In this document: piece after piece, positions 12,975 to 22,700 of the stretch
Layout of the letters: each line of letters opens with the position of its first letter
Position numbering within the stretch: the stretch's first letter is position 1
DNA from: Linderina pennispora
Lineage: Eukaryota; Kickxellomycota; Kickxellomycetes; Kickxellales; Kickxellaceae
Direction: 5' to 3'
Length of the DNA stretch: 64,000 nt
Assembly (NCBI RefSeq): GCF_002104995.1
Contig: NW_024468250.1
Span: forward strand, 1,666,257 to 1,730,256
Made by a program: the position numbers and the translations under genes
Notes under the pieces: model-generated
Seen by the model: only the letters and a program-made list of their open reading frames with translations
The model's database searches: none
What the model was told of the DNA's origin: nothing

Positions 12975-13916
12975 ATGGTTGGCAAGAACCCACGGGCCGA
13001 CAGCACCACTCCCGAGCCGCCAAGCAAACGTGCGCGCGTCGATTCGGGTGGAACAATATTCACCGATCTTGGCATGCCCATGGCGACGCACCTGGCCAAA
13101 TCCTACACATATGTATCTAAGCTGCCGGAATCGCAGCCCACCGACACATACGTGCTGGGCGTGGACGAGGCCGGGCGCGGGCCAGTGCTGGGGCCGATGG
13201 TGTACGCAGTGTGTTTCTGCAAAGAATCACACTACAATGAGCTCTCGTCGGTCGGCTTCGCAGACTCCAAGCAGCTGACCGAAGAGAAGCGCACAAGCTT
13301 GTTTGCAAAGCTGCAAACTTTGCAGTACTCGGGCTGGGCGATCCGGTGCCTGGCGCCAGCAGAGATCTCAAACAGCATGCTGCAGACGGCCAAATACAAT
13401 CTCAATGCACTGGCGCACGACGCGACCATTGGGCTGATCCAGGAGGTCATTGCGCGGGGCATAAAGGTCACGAAGGTGTTTGTTGATACGGTGGGCCCGC
13501 CGGCCTCGTACCAGCGCAAACTGCAGCAGGTATTCCCGGATATAGAGATCACGGTGGCGAAGAAGGCCGATGCGCTGTATCCGATTGTGAGCGCGGCCAG
13601 TATTTGCGCAAAGGTGCCGAGGGACGAGCACTTGGCCAGGTGGGTGTTTGAGGAAGGACTGGAGGTGCCGAGGAACTACGGGTCGGGGTATCCGGGCGAC
13701 CCGAATACAGTTGCGTGGCTCAAGGACAATCTCGACGCAGTATTCGGCTACCCAGACATCATCCGGTTCAGCTGGGCCACCTGCACGAAGCTGCTTGCTG
13801 ACCACGCCGCACCAGTAGCCTGGCTCGCCGACATGCCCGCCAACCAGCTGACGTTCCGGCAGCCGCGCCGCTCGCGCTTCCTCCACCGGCCACTGCAACT
13901 CTCCTCAACGCTATGA
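12975..13916 (+). CDS. RNH201: Ribonuclease H2 catalytic subunit A
   Basis: Removes ribonucleotides misincorporated in DNA and RNA primers, working with subunits B and C in the nucleus. The 313-residue frame has a short basic N-terminus and the RNase HII core: GVDEAGRGPVLGPM (catalytic Asp-Glu), DSKQLTEEKR, the VFVDTVGPP Asp, and KKADALYPIVSAASICAKV with the last catalytic Asp. Length and motif order match eukaryotic RNH201 (about 300). The ATG at 12975 precedes a nuclear-type leader (PSKRARVDS); the longer open frame upstream is not needed. It is uninterrupted and convergent with the TRA2-like gene, stops 45 bp apart. Confidence 0.96.
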   Translation: MVGKNPRADSTTPEPPSKRARVDSGGTIFTDLGMPMATHLAKSYTYVSKLPESQPTDTYVLGVDEAGRGPVLGPMVYAVCFCKESHYNELSSVGFADSKQLTEEKRTSLFAKLQTLQYSGWAIRCLAPAEISNSMLQTAKYNLNALAHDATIGLIQEVIARGIKVTKVFVDTVGPPASYQRKLQQVFPDIEITVAKKADALYPIVSAASICAKVPRDEHLARWVFEEGLEVPRNYGSGYPGDPNTVAWLKDNLDAVFGYPDIIRFSWATCTKLLADHAAPVAWLADMPANQLTFRQPRRSRFLHRPLQLSSTL

Positions 13917-13961
13917 GGTTCTTTTTATAAACCGGCAGTTTGCGACAAGAAAAATAAACAT

Positions 13962-15022
13962 TTACTGCGGATTACGCAACGCCCGACGGTCTCTGCTCAG
14001 CCCGCGGTCCCTGCTCAGTCCGTGGTCTCTGCTCAGCCCACGGTTATGCCCGCTGCGGTCGTGGTCGCGGCTCCTGCCGTTGCGGTAGGGCGAGCGGCTG
14101 CGGTGGGGGCGTCTCTGCATGTCCCGTGACCGGCTGCGCATATACCGGCGGGTGGGGCGCCGGCGGTCGCGGCTGTTCCGGCGGCGGATCCGCCACGTCT
14201 CCTGGCCCTTGTAGCGCCCGGGCGTCGGCGAGTGGGCGCGGCTGGTGAACGAATAGTCGACGCGCACCCGCCGCTCGTGCAGAAGCGTGCCGTCCAGGGC
14301 ATTGCGCGCGCGCATGGCATCCTCGAACCCTGCCATATTTACAAACGCAAAGCCGCGCGACCGGTTGTCCTAAATAGACAAGGTGTCCTTTAGCTTTACC
14401 AAAGAAATGTCGACTGAGAGCGCTTTCTTCTTCTTCTTCTTCAACTTACGTGTGGGTCCTTGATGACCTGGACCTTGTCGACCCGCCCAAACTGGCCAAA
14501 GATCTCGTGCAGATTATGCTCGGTCGTAAACTTGCTCATGCCGAAAATGCCCAGCACACGCGACGGCCGTGGCTCCTACACTTATTATTCCCATTCAGCC
14601 CATCAACAGCTACACGCAATATAGCTACTGAAGCATGTTTTCGCCCAACGTACCTTTTGACTCCTACCCGCATCCCGGCTACCCAGAGAAAGGCATTAGT
14701 ATTTCAGCCAGCCCTATTTTCATGCAATAAAAAGCAAGGTTTCTCCATACCTGCTGTGCCTAGGTGCATAGTACGCGTGCTCGCTACGCTCCCAGCCAGC
14801 GCCATTCCGTGTATGCTCCGAGTGTTCGTGCGTTCTGCGCGGACTGGCCGTGTAGTTGGGCGACTCGCTGCGTCCAAACTGCCGTCTGTCCGAGCGCTTA
14901 CGTGCGCGGCTATTGCTGCGCGTGCCCCTGCCGCTAGTCTCCTCGGCGACCACTGCGGCGGCAAGCAAAGTGGGCTGGAGTGCCAGTGGCTCTGACGGCA
15001 AAATTGGATTACCGCTGGTCAT
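13962..15022 (-). CDS. Transformer-2-like SR splicing factor; four exons including a 25-nt microexon
   Basis: The reverse-strand exons are 15022-14751, 14678-14654, 14575-14450 and 14369-13962 (831 nt, 276 residues). All introns are GT-AG: donors GTATGG, GTACGT and GTAAGT; acceptors GGTAG, GTGTAG and TTTAG. The 25-nt microexon fixes the phase: exon 1 ends in phase 2 and exon 3 must start in phase 0, and the microexon supplies exactly one base plus eight codons. The protein has an N-terminal basic/Ser region, one RRM (RNP2 VLGIFGM, RNP1 RSRGFAFVNM split by intron 3) and a C-terminal RS-type tail of SRDRGLSRD-like repeats. Tra2 proteins activate splicing through purine-rich enhancers. The paralogue assignment rests on the RS-RRM-RS layout. 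Confidence 0.85.
14654..14678 (-). other. 25-nt microexon of the TRA2-like gene
   Basis: It is bounded by TAG on its upstream side and GTACGT on its downstream side, with a CTAAT branch-point-like sequence and a pyrimidine stretch just upstream. Without it, joining exon 1 to exon 3 puts the RRM out of frame. Confidence 0.8.
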
Positions 15023-15426
15023 TCTTTATGAAATAAAAAAAATAAACAGGGGGGGAGCGAGAAAAAGGTGCTATGTCGATTTCTGATTTCACGAGTGAAC
15101 TTCTTAACCGGGGGAGACGCAAAATGCTTTCCTTCACTCAAAAGCGCCTCTCCCCTTTCCTGAGTGATCTAGCTCATTCTCTCTTGGGGCCCTTGTCGGT
15201 ATCCTGGACTGCCCATTTACAACGCCCGGCTGGTCCTTTCCCAGTAATTTTTCGTCAGTGCCTGCTGTGAAAACAAACAGTCGAGTGGTCTGATCCACAC
15301 AAGGGACGTACGGAACCATAGTCTCTAACCAACCGGCAGATCCACCTCTCCTACGCTGCGGAGTGACAAACGCCCACCCACTCCACGCAATCCAGGCCAT
15401 ATCATCATTTTATATAGAAAACACAG

Positions 15427-15720
15427 ATGCCATCGCTACGCCAGGCCCTATACAACAACAAGCCAATACTGCTGGGCCTCTTAGTAGCGCCGCTGGGCCT
15501 ATACATTGGCGTTCAACTAAAGGACCGACGCGAAGAGCAGCAGAAAACCACGGTTATGCGCGCACCCACCGAAATACCCGAGAACACGCAAATCCGATTG
15601 GAACTCCAGGACGTGCGCAATGCGCGCGCATTGCTGCAGCGGCAGGAGTCGCAGCTTTCGGTGGAGCTCGAGTCCTTGGATAGCAAGATGCAGAGGCTAG
15701 ATGAAATGCAGGGTAAATAA
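15427..15720 (+). CDS. Small single-pass membrane protein with coiled coil, unknown function
   Basis: A 97-residue frame. A hydrophobic segment at residues about 13-28 (PILLGLLVAPLGLYIGV) is flanked by positive residues, followed by a charged linker and a predicted coiled coil (residues about 55-92, QDVRNARALLQRQESQLSVELES). Size and layout recall small mitochondrial inner-membrane assembly proteins, but no family was recognised. It is divergent from the TRA2-like gene (about 400 bp) and its stop lies two bases from the stop of the convergent derlin gene, so the transcripts must overlap at their 3' ends. Confidence 0.65.
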   Translation: MPSLRQALYNNKPILLGLLVAPLGLYIGVQLKDRREEQQKTTVMRAPTEIPENTQIRLELQDVRNARALLQRQESQLSVELESLDSKMQRLDEMQGK

Positions 15721-15722
15721 AT

Positions 15723-16535
15723 CTATTCACTATTTTCTCCGGGATTCATATGCGGGCTGGGTGCTGGGGGGTCGGAGGATTCAGCGTCCCAGCTGCTGGA
15801 CAGGCTGGCAAACTGCTCGTTTCTCGCTGGCTCCTCGGGTGGTACTGGCTCCTCAGGTGCTACTGGCTCCTCGGGCTCTGGAGTCTCATTATCATCTTGG
15901 TGGAATAGGCGGCAAAGCGCCCTAGGGGCCCTCAACACCCTGCGGCCTTGGCTCTCGGGCCGCCTGGGCCACTCTTCCTCGAAGAACCAGAAAATGTGGC
16001 CGACGAAGATGCCCACCAGATCGCTGACCGGCCAGCGATTCCCGACCAGACTGGAGAACCCGGCCATCACCCACGGCAGGTATGGCGCAGAAAACGTAAA
16101 CAGACCCAGAAAGCTGATATTCATATACGAGTACTGCCTTGCCCAAATATACGTCAATGTGAAGTTCAGCGGGCTGGCCAGAAAGCTTATATCCAGTAGC
16201 GATGCCATGCCCAGCAGGGACGAGCAGACCAGGATCAGGAGCCAGAAGAAGTCGGCGGGGCGGTTCAGGTACGAGCCTTCTTCGAGGTCGCGGCTGTATT
16301 GGATTACAAAGTACATGTTCAACAGCCAGTCGAGCGAGAAATTGCCGAAATACAGAAAGGTGGTTAGCAGGCGCCAGTACTGGGCCTTGTGGAAGGCGTA
16401 TTCGTAGTTGTAGAAGAGCTGGAACCAACCGAGCCAGCCGAGCTGCGTGGCCACGGTTAGCAGGCAGACGGCTGTGATGTAGTAGCGCGTTACCGGGGGA
16501 ATTTGGAAATACCACTGCTCGAGCGGGCTAGGCAT
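15723..16535 (-). CDS. Derlin, ER-associated degradation membrane protein
   Basis: Derlins are rhomboid pseudoproteases that move misfolded proteins from the ER to the cytosol with Hrd1 and Cdc48. The 270-residue frame begins MPSPLEQWYFQIPPVTRYY, the typical derlin N-terminus, and continues with multiple membrane segments. The conserved WRLLTTFLYFG appears in the first loop, and there is a WR motif-like region and a membrane segment of the LVGIFVGHIFWFFEE type near residue 190. The tail is acidic and proline-rich with repeated PEEPV units (about residues 220-245); no SHP box for p97 binding is obvious. The ATG at 16535 is chosen; the longer frame starts at TTG. The gene is intact. Confidence 0.92.
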   Translation of the reverse strand: MPSPLEQWYFQIPPVTRYYITAVCLLTVATQLGWLGWFQLFYNYEYAFHKAQYWRLLTTFLYFGNFSLDWLLNMYFVIQYSRDLEEGSYLNRPADFFWLLILVCSSLLGMASLLDISFLASPLNFTLTYIWARQYSYMNISFLGLFTFSAPYLPWVMAGFSSLVGNRWPVSDLVGIFVGHIFWFFEEEWPRRPESQGRRVLRAPRALCRLFHQDDNETPEPEEPVAPEEPVPPEEPARNEQFASLSSSWDAESSDPPAPSPHMNPGENSE

Positions 16536-16830
16536 TGTGAATAAAAAAAGATAATAGTACAAGAGAAAAAAGCTGAAGAGTCAGAGAAATAACAGCAGGC
16601 TGTGCGTATTCATTGAACTGGCATTGACATCGTGCCAGCACATAGGGTCAGAACCGCCTGATTAAGAGATTAAGATATCACGGCCGCCGTTGCTGGACCA
16701 GATATGCAAAAGCCGATCTGGTATTTACCGTTTTTTTCATTATCGCAAAGTTTGAATCTCCTGCGCCTTTTTTGTTTCAATTCAACATAGACCGAAAGTA
16801 AATTTGTTACAGCCTCTTTTTTTACATAGA

Positions 16831-19530
16831 ATGTCGTCGCTGCTCAAGAGTCCGGCGGCACGGCGCTTGATCGCGCGCGCAGCACCCCGAGCCCTGACCA
16901 CAGTGCTGCGATCCACGGCCCCCACACCACGGCTTCTCCACAGACCACAGGTTCTCGACATCCGGCGACAATACACGACTCTACCGGCCACACCACTTAC
17001 GCGGGCGCAGGCACTGGAGCAGCTACACAGCAGTGACATCAAGCAAGCGTACAAATTGGCGCGGCACCTGCGCGACACCAATCAGCTCGTGGACATGCGG
17101 GGAGAGCCAGTGCGCAATGTGATCCAGGACACGCAGCTGGTTCAACTGCTAACCAGGACAATTGCGCAGCAGGCGCTGTGGGAGGACGTGCTGGATAGCC
17201 TTGATCTGATTCTGGCGGTTAGGCCGCAAAAACAGCACACAGACAGACGGCTATCAGACACCGGATATGCGAGCGAGCAGGCAGATGCGGAGGCCCTGGA
17301 GGCGGTTCTGGAGGCAGTGTTGTCGCGGCAGTTTGCGGTTTCGGCGGATCGCGAGTTGGCGGGGCTGACGGCGCTGCAGGTGTTTGCTGACTGCGGACTA
17401 GACCAGGGGTGGTTGAGGCTGCGGATCCGCGCCTTGGGATTTGCGTCCAGTGCGCGCGGATTGCGGGAGGCTGTGGGGAACGCAGGAGAGCTTGGGAAGG
17501 AAGACAGATTTGAGCTGGCGGTGGCGTATGCGCGGTGCCTGGACTACGACCGGGCGGTGGAGACACTGCGGGGCGTCACGGGTCTGGACAATGCGCAGCA
17601 GATCGAGGCCCAGGCAGCGCTGAGCCTGTGCCTGGCGGAGACAGCGCGGGTCGACGAGGCTATGGCAGCGTGGAAGGCCACAGAAAGCAACGATGCTGTG
17701 TGGGCGGATCAGGCGGGACGCATGGAGACGGGCTTCCACGTGCAGATGCAGCTGCTGGCGGCCGGTATGCGCTCGGTGGTGCCGCGGCTGCCGTTCACGC
17801 AAAACCTGCACACACGGGCGTCGCGTGCGCACAGCTCCAAGTATGCGCCGGGGCTGGCGGATCACTTGCTGCAGGAGTTCAGCTCTCTGCGGGAGCGCAT
17901 GAAGCAGACACTGCACAGCAGGCAGTGGCAGAATGCGGGGCTGGCGCGCAGGCTGTTTGACGTAGAGTGCCTGGCACATGTGCTTGCAACGACTGCCGGC
18001 CAGCCAGTGGTCGACAGCATGGGGTCGCTGTCCAAGCGGCTGCACAAGCACCTGGCAGCGGGCCAGACTGTGCGGCCGCTGCGCGGGTTTCTGTGGGCGG
18101 TTTTGTTGGCACCGCAGATGTCGCAGCAGCGCAAGCTGGCGGTGGTACGGGCGGAGATTGCATATGCGAGGAGGCACGGCCACCTGCTGTCGGTGGCCGA
18201 GCTGGAGCCGGCGCTGCTGGCGCTGCTGCCCGAGTCAGTGTGGAAGACTGCCAGACGCGGCAATTTCCGCGACGCATCGGCGTTTGTGCCTGCAGACGGG
18301 TTCCTGCAGCGGCCCTCGCACTACAGCATGCATCCGTGCGCCGACGAGCTGCTGGAGTTGGCCAGGCAGAGCACGCGGCAAGCCGAGTCGGACAGTCGGC
18401 TGGCGCCTGTGTGTGCGTGGATTGCGGTGCTGCGCGGGCGGCCGCAGACAGCGATGGCGGAGCTTGAGGCGGCGGTGGAAGGCTCCGGTGTGTGCATAAT
18501 GCCCGGATCCCTGGCCCTGGTCAGTGCGCGGTCCCAGACGTTTTTCGAGCACATGTTTTGCGTCATGTCGATGTTCCGGCGTGGCGCCGACACCGCACTG
18601 CAGAAGCTCGTGCCTCTGCTGCTGACTCAGCAACCCACGGTCCCGATAACGCCGCGGGTGGCTGCCAGCATCCTGTACTGCTGCGTAACGAGCCGCAACC
18701 GGGCGCTGGCATTGGATATCGCCAGGCAGCTAGACCAGCAGTCGCCGCGTATCCAGGAGCTGCTGATGCGCGTGCATTTCGCGACCGGCCAGCTGCGCGA
18801 GGCTCTGGCGGTGTTCCAGGAGCTCAACTACGGCGGCCGTACACAGCCGAGCGAGGCGTCGTTCGCGCTGATCGTTCGCTATATGGGTGCACAGCGCGCG
18901 TCGGCAGTGGGAGCCGAGCACGCGTTCTCCGTGTGTCTGCAGACTCTGCATTTGCAGGGCCGTGTGTCGTCGGCCGTGTGGGCGCAGTGGCAGCAGGCCA
19001 GTAAGGAAGGCGGCCGTGTGCAGAACATGTTTGAGCCGGAAGGTGAGCCGGTCGGAGCGGCGCTGGAGCGCGTGGGTGTAGAGCGCCGGGACGCCGGGGC
19101 GCTGGCGAGCCGCCGGTATATGCGCGACTGGGAGTTTGTGCTGGTGCTGGAGCTGGTGGGTGCCTATGTGAATGCAGGCGGGTACGCGCGCAGCCTGCAG
19201 TGGGAGCAGTGGCTGCTGGAGGCGCTGCGGACGCCCAAGTTCCGTCTGAAGCCGGATCTGATTGCCCGCATCGCCTTTGTGCAGCGGCTGCACCTGAAGC
19301 GCCAGAGCTGGGACGGCATGCAGATGTGCCTGGACTACATCGTGGCCATCGATCGCAATCTGCCCACCGGCCTGTTCCGCAAGACCTCCATGTTCCTGAA
19401 CCAGCTGCCGGTGCTCAAGCAGCTGGCCAAGCAGATCGCCAGCGACCCTGCATTGGAGCTGCGCGTGAAGGAGCACCTGGAGCAGCAGCAGGCCGCATAC
19501 ATCGTTACGCACATCCAAAGGTTCAAGTAG
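16831..19530 (+). CDS. Large mitochondrial helical-repeat (PPR/TPR-like) protein
   Basis: An uninterrupted 899-residue frame. The N-terminus is rich in Arg, Ala and Ser without acids for about 40 residues (RRLIARAAPRALTT), a typical mitochondrial presequence. The rest is almost entirely alpha-helical with loosely repeating pairs of helices. Segments such as LREALAVFQELNYGG followed by TQPSEASFALIVRYMG have PPR-like spacing. I infer a matrix RNA-metabolism or translation factor, but no named family was recognised and TPR proteins cannot be excluded. The ATG at 16831 is used; the frame extends 27 bp upstream only through a TTG. It lies in the block of intact genes. Confidence 0.7.
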   Translation: MSSLLKSPAARRLIARAAPRALTTVLRSTAPTPRLLHRPQVLDIRRQYTTLPATPLTRAQALEQLHSSDIKQAYKLARHLRDTNQLVDMRGEPVRNVIQDTQLVQLLTRTIAQQALWEDVLDSLDLILAVRPQKQHTDRRLSDTGYASEQADAEALEAVLEAVLSRQFAVSADRELAGLTALQVFADCGLDQGWLRLRIRALGFASSARGLREAVGNAGELGKEDRFELAVAYARCLDYDRAVETLRGVTGLDNAQQIEAQAALSLCLAETARVDEAMAAWKATESNDAVWADQAGRMETGFHVQMQLLAAGMRSVVPRLPFTQNLHTRASRAHSSKYAPGLADHLLQEFSSLRERMKQTLHSRQWQNAGLARRLFDVECLAHVLATTAGQPVVDSMGSLSKRLHKHLAAGQTVRPLRGFLWAVLLAPQMSQQRKLAVVRAEIAYARRHGHLLSVAELEPALLALLPESVWKTARRGNFRDASAFVPADGFLQRPSHYSMHPCADELLELARQSTRQAESDSRLAPVCAWIAVLRGRPQTAMAELEAAVEGSGVCIMPGSLALVSARSQTFFEHMFCVMSMFRRGADTALQKLVPLLLTQQPTVPITPRVAASILYCCVTSRNRALALDIARQLDQQSPRIQELLMRVHFATGQLREALAVFQELNYGGRTQPSEASFALIVRYMGAQRASAVGAEHAFSVCLQTLHLQGRVSSAVWAQWQQASKEGGRVQNMFEPEGEPVGAALERVGVERRDAGALASRRYMRDWEFVLVLELVGAYVNAGGYARSLQWEQWLLEALRTPKFRLKPDLIARIAFVQRLHLKRQSWDGMQMCLDYIVAIDRNLPTGLFRKTSMFLNQLPVLKQLAKQIASDPALELRVKEHLEQQQAAYIVTHIQRFK

Positions 19531-19546
19531 ACCATATCTGCTGTCT

Positions 19547-19900
19547 TTATTTGCCGCTAATAACACGTCTGTTCTCCAGGTCGGTTTCGCGCAGCTTTTC
19601 TGCGTGCATCCTCAATACCTCCTTGTGTTTCTCGAGCACCGTGTTCTTGGCCTGAATGTCCGCAGTCAGCTCCTGGATCTCCTTGCGCAGTTCCATTTCC
19701 GGGTCGTTGCGCGCATTGGGCAATGCGTCTATCATCTGCTTGATGTCCAGAAGCTGCCCGTGCAGTTGTGTGACCTGTGCGCTAAAGTCTTGCGCACGCT
19801 GCTGCGCATCGCTGGTCTCGGGGATCTGGGAGGCCACCGGGAACAGTGTGCCAAGTGCTATGTCCACCTGGGCGTCGATTTTGTTAAACAGTTCGTCCAT
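19547..19900 (-). CDS. Small coiled-coil protein, possibly a Mediator small subunit
   Basis: A 117-residue frame starting MDELFNKIDAQVDIALG. A helical first half is followed by QLLDIKQMIDALPN and a long coiled coil (ELRKEIQELTADIQ, NTVLEKHKEVLRMHAEKL). Short proteins with an LxxLP-type turn followed by a QAKN-LE-H-like helix occur among Mediator subunits (MED9, MED28), and the resemblance is only in layout. It could equally be another two-helix adaptor. It is convergent with the helical-repeat gene (16 bp between stops) and divergent from the NASP gene (about 225 bp). Confidence 0.5.
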   Translation of the reverse strand: MDELFNKIDAQVDIALGTLFPVASQIPETSDAQQRAQDFSAQVTQLHGQLLDIKQMIDALPNARNDPEMELRKEIQELTADIQAKNTVLEKHKEVLRMHAEKLRETDLENRRVISGK

Positions 19901-20124
19901 GCTTTGAAATAAAAATAAAAACGAAAACGAAGAAAGATGGTAAATGTTCACCCTGGTCCCAGTACTTAACAACGGCGATTCAAGATATGTCTGTCAGCAC
20001 TCCATTACCTTACTTGTGGCTCCAGCAACTACAGAAAAATAAACGCGTTCGCTGGGTGCAAAAAAAATTCTTTTTCTCATTCCTTTCAGTTTCTTCATTT
20101 TTTATATATATTTTGCTTTCTACC

Positions 20125-21177
20125 ATGTCCAGCGATAAAGGAAAGCAGGCCGACACGTCAGACCCGTACGCGGCCGTCTTGCCCGTCATTGCCGATTTGG
20201 TCGAATCCGGTACCCGCGCCTTCGCCCTAAGCAACTGGGAAGAGGCCATTGAGCATTTCGGCGAGCTCTCGTCGCTGACGGAGCAGACCTTTGGCCAGAA
20301 CTCGGCCCGCTACGCCGACAGTCTGGTTATGTACGGCCGTGCCCTCCTGCAGCACGCGATCGAGCAGAACGCGCTCCTGGCGCAAAAGACCTTGGCGGAG
20401 GCGGCCACCGGCGCCAAGCCCACAGAGGAAGCAGAGCAGGAGGCGATGCCAAGCAAGGCCAACATTGCCTTTGAGGGGGAGCCGGATTTCCGGCAGATCG
20501 AAGAGGCGGAGCAGGAAGAGCAGCAGGAGGATGAGGATGAGGAGGACGATTTTGGCGCGGCGTGGGCGGTGCTGGATGTGGCAAGGGTGATCCAGGAGAG
20601 CAATGCCAGCGACAGCAAGGCGCGCTTAAAGTACGCCGAGACGCTGATGCTGCTGGGCGACGTGTCGATGGAGTCGGAGAACTTTGCGCAGGCCTGCGTT
20701 GACTTCAAGTCCGCGCTGGAGGTCAAAAAGCAGCTGCTGGACTCTGACAGCCGCGAGCTGGCCGAGCTGTTTTACAAGGTCGCCTTGGCCCACGAGTACA
20801 ACAACGAGACCGCGCAAGCGCTTGAGCTGATGGCCGATGTCGAGCGCATTCTGGCCAGCCGTCTGGAGAAGGCCGGGGACAAGGACGAGAGGGAGGGCCT
20901 GGAGGATGTGCTGGAGGACGTCAGGGCCAAGATTGCCGAGTGGAAGCTGCCGAAGAAAAAGGTCGATTTGAATGCGCTGACGCCCGGAGAGAGCGCGCTG
21001 GCCGAGAAGGCCAGGGAGATGTTCAAGAGTGCGCTGGAGTCGGGCCAGGTCAACGATCTGACCAGTCTGGTCAAGAAGCGCAAGGGCAAGGAGCCAGAGG
21101 ACTCTGGGGCCAAGAGGAAGTCTGAAGACGAAGGCGAGGACGAGGACGCCGACGCCAAGCGGCCAAAAAACGCCTGA
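20125..21177 (+). CDS. NASP/Sim3/Hif1-family histone H3 chaperone
   Basis: A 350-residue SHNi-TPR protein. The first TPR (residues about 25-60, SGTRAFALSNWEEAIEHFGEL) is followed by one interrupted by a long acidic insert (about residues 115-145, EQEEQQEDEDEEDD), the diagnostic feature of NASP proteins. Further TPRs (AETLMLLGDVSMESENF; LAELFYKVALAHEYNNET) and a C-terminal basic nuclear-localisation region (KKRKGKEPEDSGAKRK) complete it. The family escorts H3-H4 and CENP-A to chromatin assembly factors. The ATG at 20125 is preferred; the frame extends upstream through an implausible segment. It is intact. Confidence 0.88.
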   Translation: MSSDKGKQADTSDPYAAVLPVIADLVESGTRAFALSNWEEAIEHFGELSSLTEQTFGQNSARYADSLVMYGRALLQHAIEQNALLAQKTLAEAATGAKPTEEAEQEAMPSKANIAFEGEPDFRQIEEAEQEEQQEDEDEEDDFGAAWAVLDVARVIQESNASDSKARLKYAETLMLLGDVSMESENFAQACVDFKSALEVKKQLLDSDSRELAELFYKVALAHEYNNETAQALELMADVERILASRLEKAGDKDEREGLEDVLEDVRAKIAEWKLPKKKVDLNALTPGESALAEKAREMFKSALESGQVNDLTSLVKKRKGKEPEDSGAKRKSEDEGEDEDADAKRPKNA

Positions 21178-21299
21178 AAACAAGAAATAAAATGGAACCC
21201 AAAAGCAAGTCTTGTCGGCTAGCTGTGCCTTGAAAGCAAGCCCCGGTCAGCCCCGCGAATATCCTTCCTAATAAAACACTAAAAGTACATTTCCTGCTC

Positions 21300-21740
21300 A
21301 TGCCAAAACTCATATCCTCGCTGCTCGTCTGTCTGCTTGTCCTGGCACAGCCCTGCCTGGGCGCGGACCCGACAAAGTTCTGCAAGTGCACATGCGGCCA
21401 GAACTCGACCATTATAGAGATGACCAAGTTTGCTCTATCGCACCTGCCGCACGCCTCGCAGCCCATCGATACCGACACGCTGATGCCCAGCGTGTGCATG
21501 AACTGCACGCGCCTGCTGTGCGGGATTGCGGAGCCCGACCTGTGCGATGGCGCTGCCGTCGACGAGGAGATCGTGCCGTTGTGTTTCCAGCGCGACTCGC
21601 TGCAGGACCAGCTGATTGTCAACGGCTTCCTGCTGCTGGTCATTGGGCTGCTGGCGTGGACAGCGATGCGGGACCGCGTCAAGCCCTTGGTGGACCGCGT
21701 GTGGAACCAGTACGGTCTTGGATATACACAACCCAACTAG
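21300..21740 (+). CDS. Cys-rich, signal-peptide-bearing single-pass membrane protein
   Basis: A 146-residue frame. A signal peptide (residues 1-21, ending CLG-A) leads into a lumenal/extracellular domain with CKCTCGQNSTI, CMNCTRLLCG, DLCDG and an invariant-looking VPLCFQRDS. A membrane segment follows at residues about 105-123 (VNGFLLLVIGLLAWTAM), with a short basic tail. The arrangement (CKCxC...CxxC...C...CFQRDS-TM) recalls a conserved but uncharacterised fungal ER membrane protein. The eight or more Cys residues suggest disulfides. The ATG at 21300 gives a clean signal peptide. It is convergent with ARG1, stops 73 bp apart. Confidence 0.75.
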   Translation: MPKLISSLLVCLLVLAQPCLGADPTKFCKCTCGQNSTIIEMTKFALSHLPHASQPIDTDTLMPSVCMNCTRLLCGIAEPDLCDGAAVDEEIVPLCFQRDSLQDQLIVNGFLLLVIGLLAWTAMRDRVKPLVDRVWNQYGLGYTQPN

Positions 21741-21813
21741 GGCATGTTCCTCGATTTGGGGATAATTTTTCATTTTATACTCGTTCAATACATACAATCC
21801 GCTGTTTTTATAT

Positions 21814-22665
21814 CTAGTTCTTGCTCTGCTCCTTGACCTTGGCACCCCACTTCTTCAGACGGATGCTCTGGATCTTGATGAAGCCGTCCGAGTCAGTAGG
21901 CTCGAAGCCGCCCTGGACGTCCATCGACGACTCCTCCATGTCGTAGAGCTTCTCGGTCTCGCTCCAGCGGCCCTCCATGGTCAGGCTGCCCTTGTACAGC
22001 TTGACGCGCACCGAGCCGTTGACGTCGACCTGGGTCAGCGGGACCATCTTGGTCAGCAGATCGCCCTCGGGCGAGAAGTACAGGCCGTTGTACATCATCT
22101 TGCCAAATACCGGCGTGATGTGCTCGTCGCGGTAGGCGCGCACCTCGCGGTCCAGCACCAGACCCTCGAGGTCAATGTGAGCAGCGCGCAGCACAGTGCC
22201 GCCGGGGTCTCGTAGCAGCCGCGCGACTTGATGCCGATGAAGCGGTTCTCGACAATGTCGATGCGGCCGACGCCGTTGCGGCGCGCGACCGTGTTGAGGT
22301 ACAGGAAGAGGTCGAGCGGGTCGGTGACGTCGGTGCCGTCGGCCTCGTTGGTGACGCGCACGGGCTTGCCGGCCTTGAAGGTGATGGTGATGCGCTCGGG
22401 CGTATTGGGGGCGTCCTCGGGGTCAACCGTGAGCTTCCACATGTCGCGCGGCGGCGTGGTGTTCGGGTCCTCGAGAATACCGGCCTCGTACGAAATGTGG
22501 AAGAGGTTCTCGTCGGTCGACCACGGCTTGCTGGGCGTCTGCGACACAGGGATGTTCTTCTCGGCCGCGTACGCCAGCAGCGCATTGCGTCCCGGGAAGC
22601 GCTCGTAGAACTCGGGGATGCGCCACGGGGCGACCACCTTGAGGTTCGGGTCCAGAGCATAGTAC

Positions 22666-22700
<35 letters not shown>

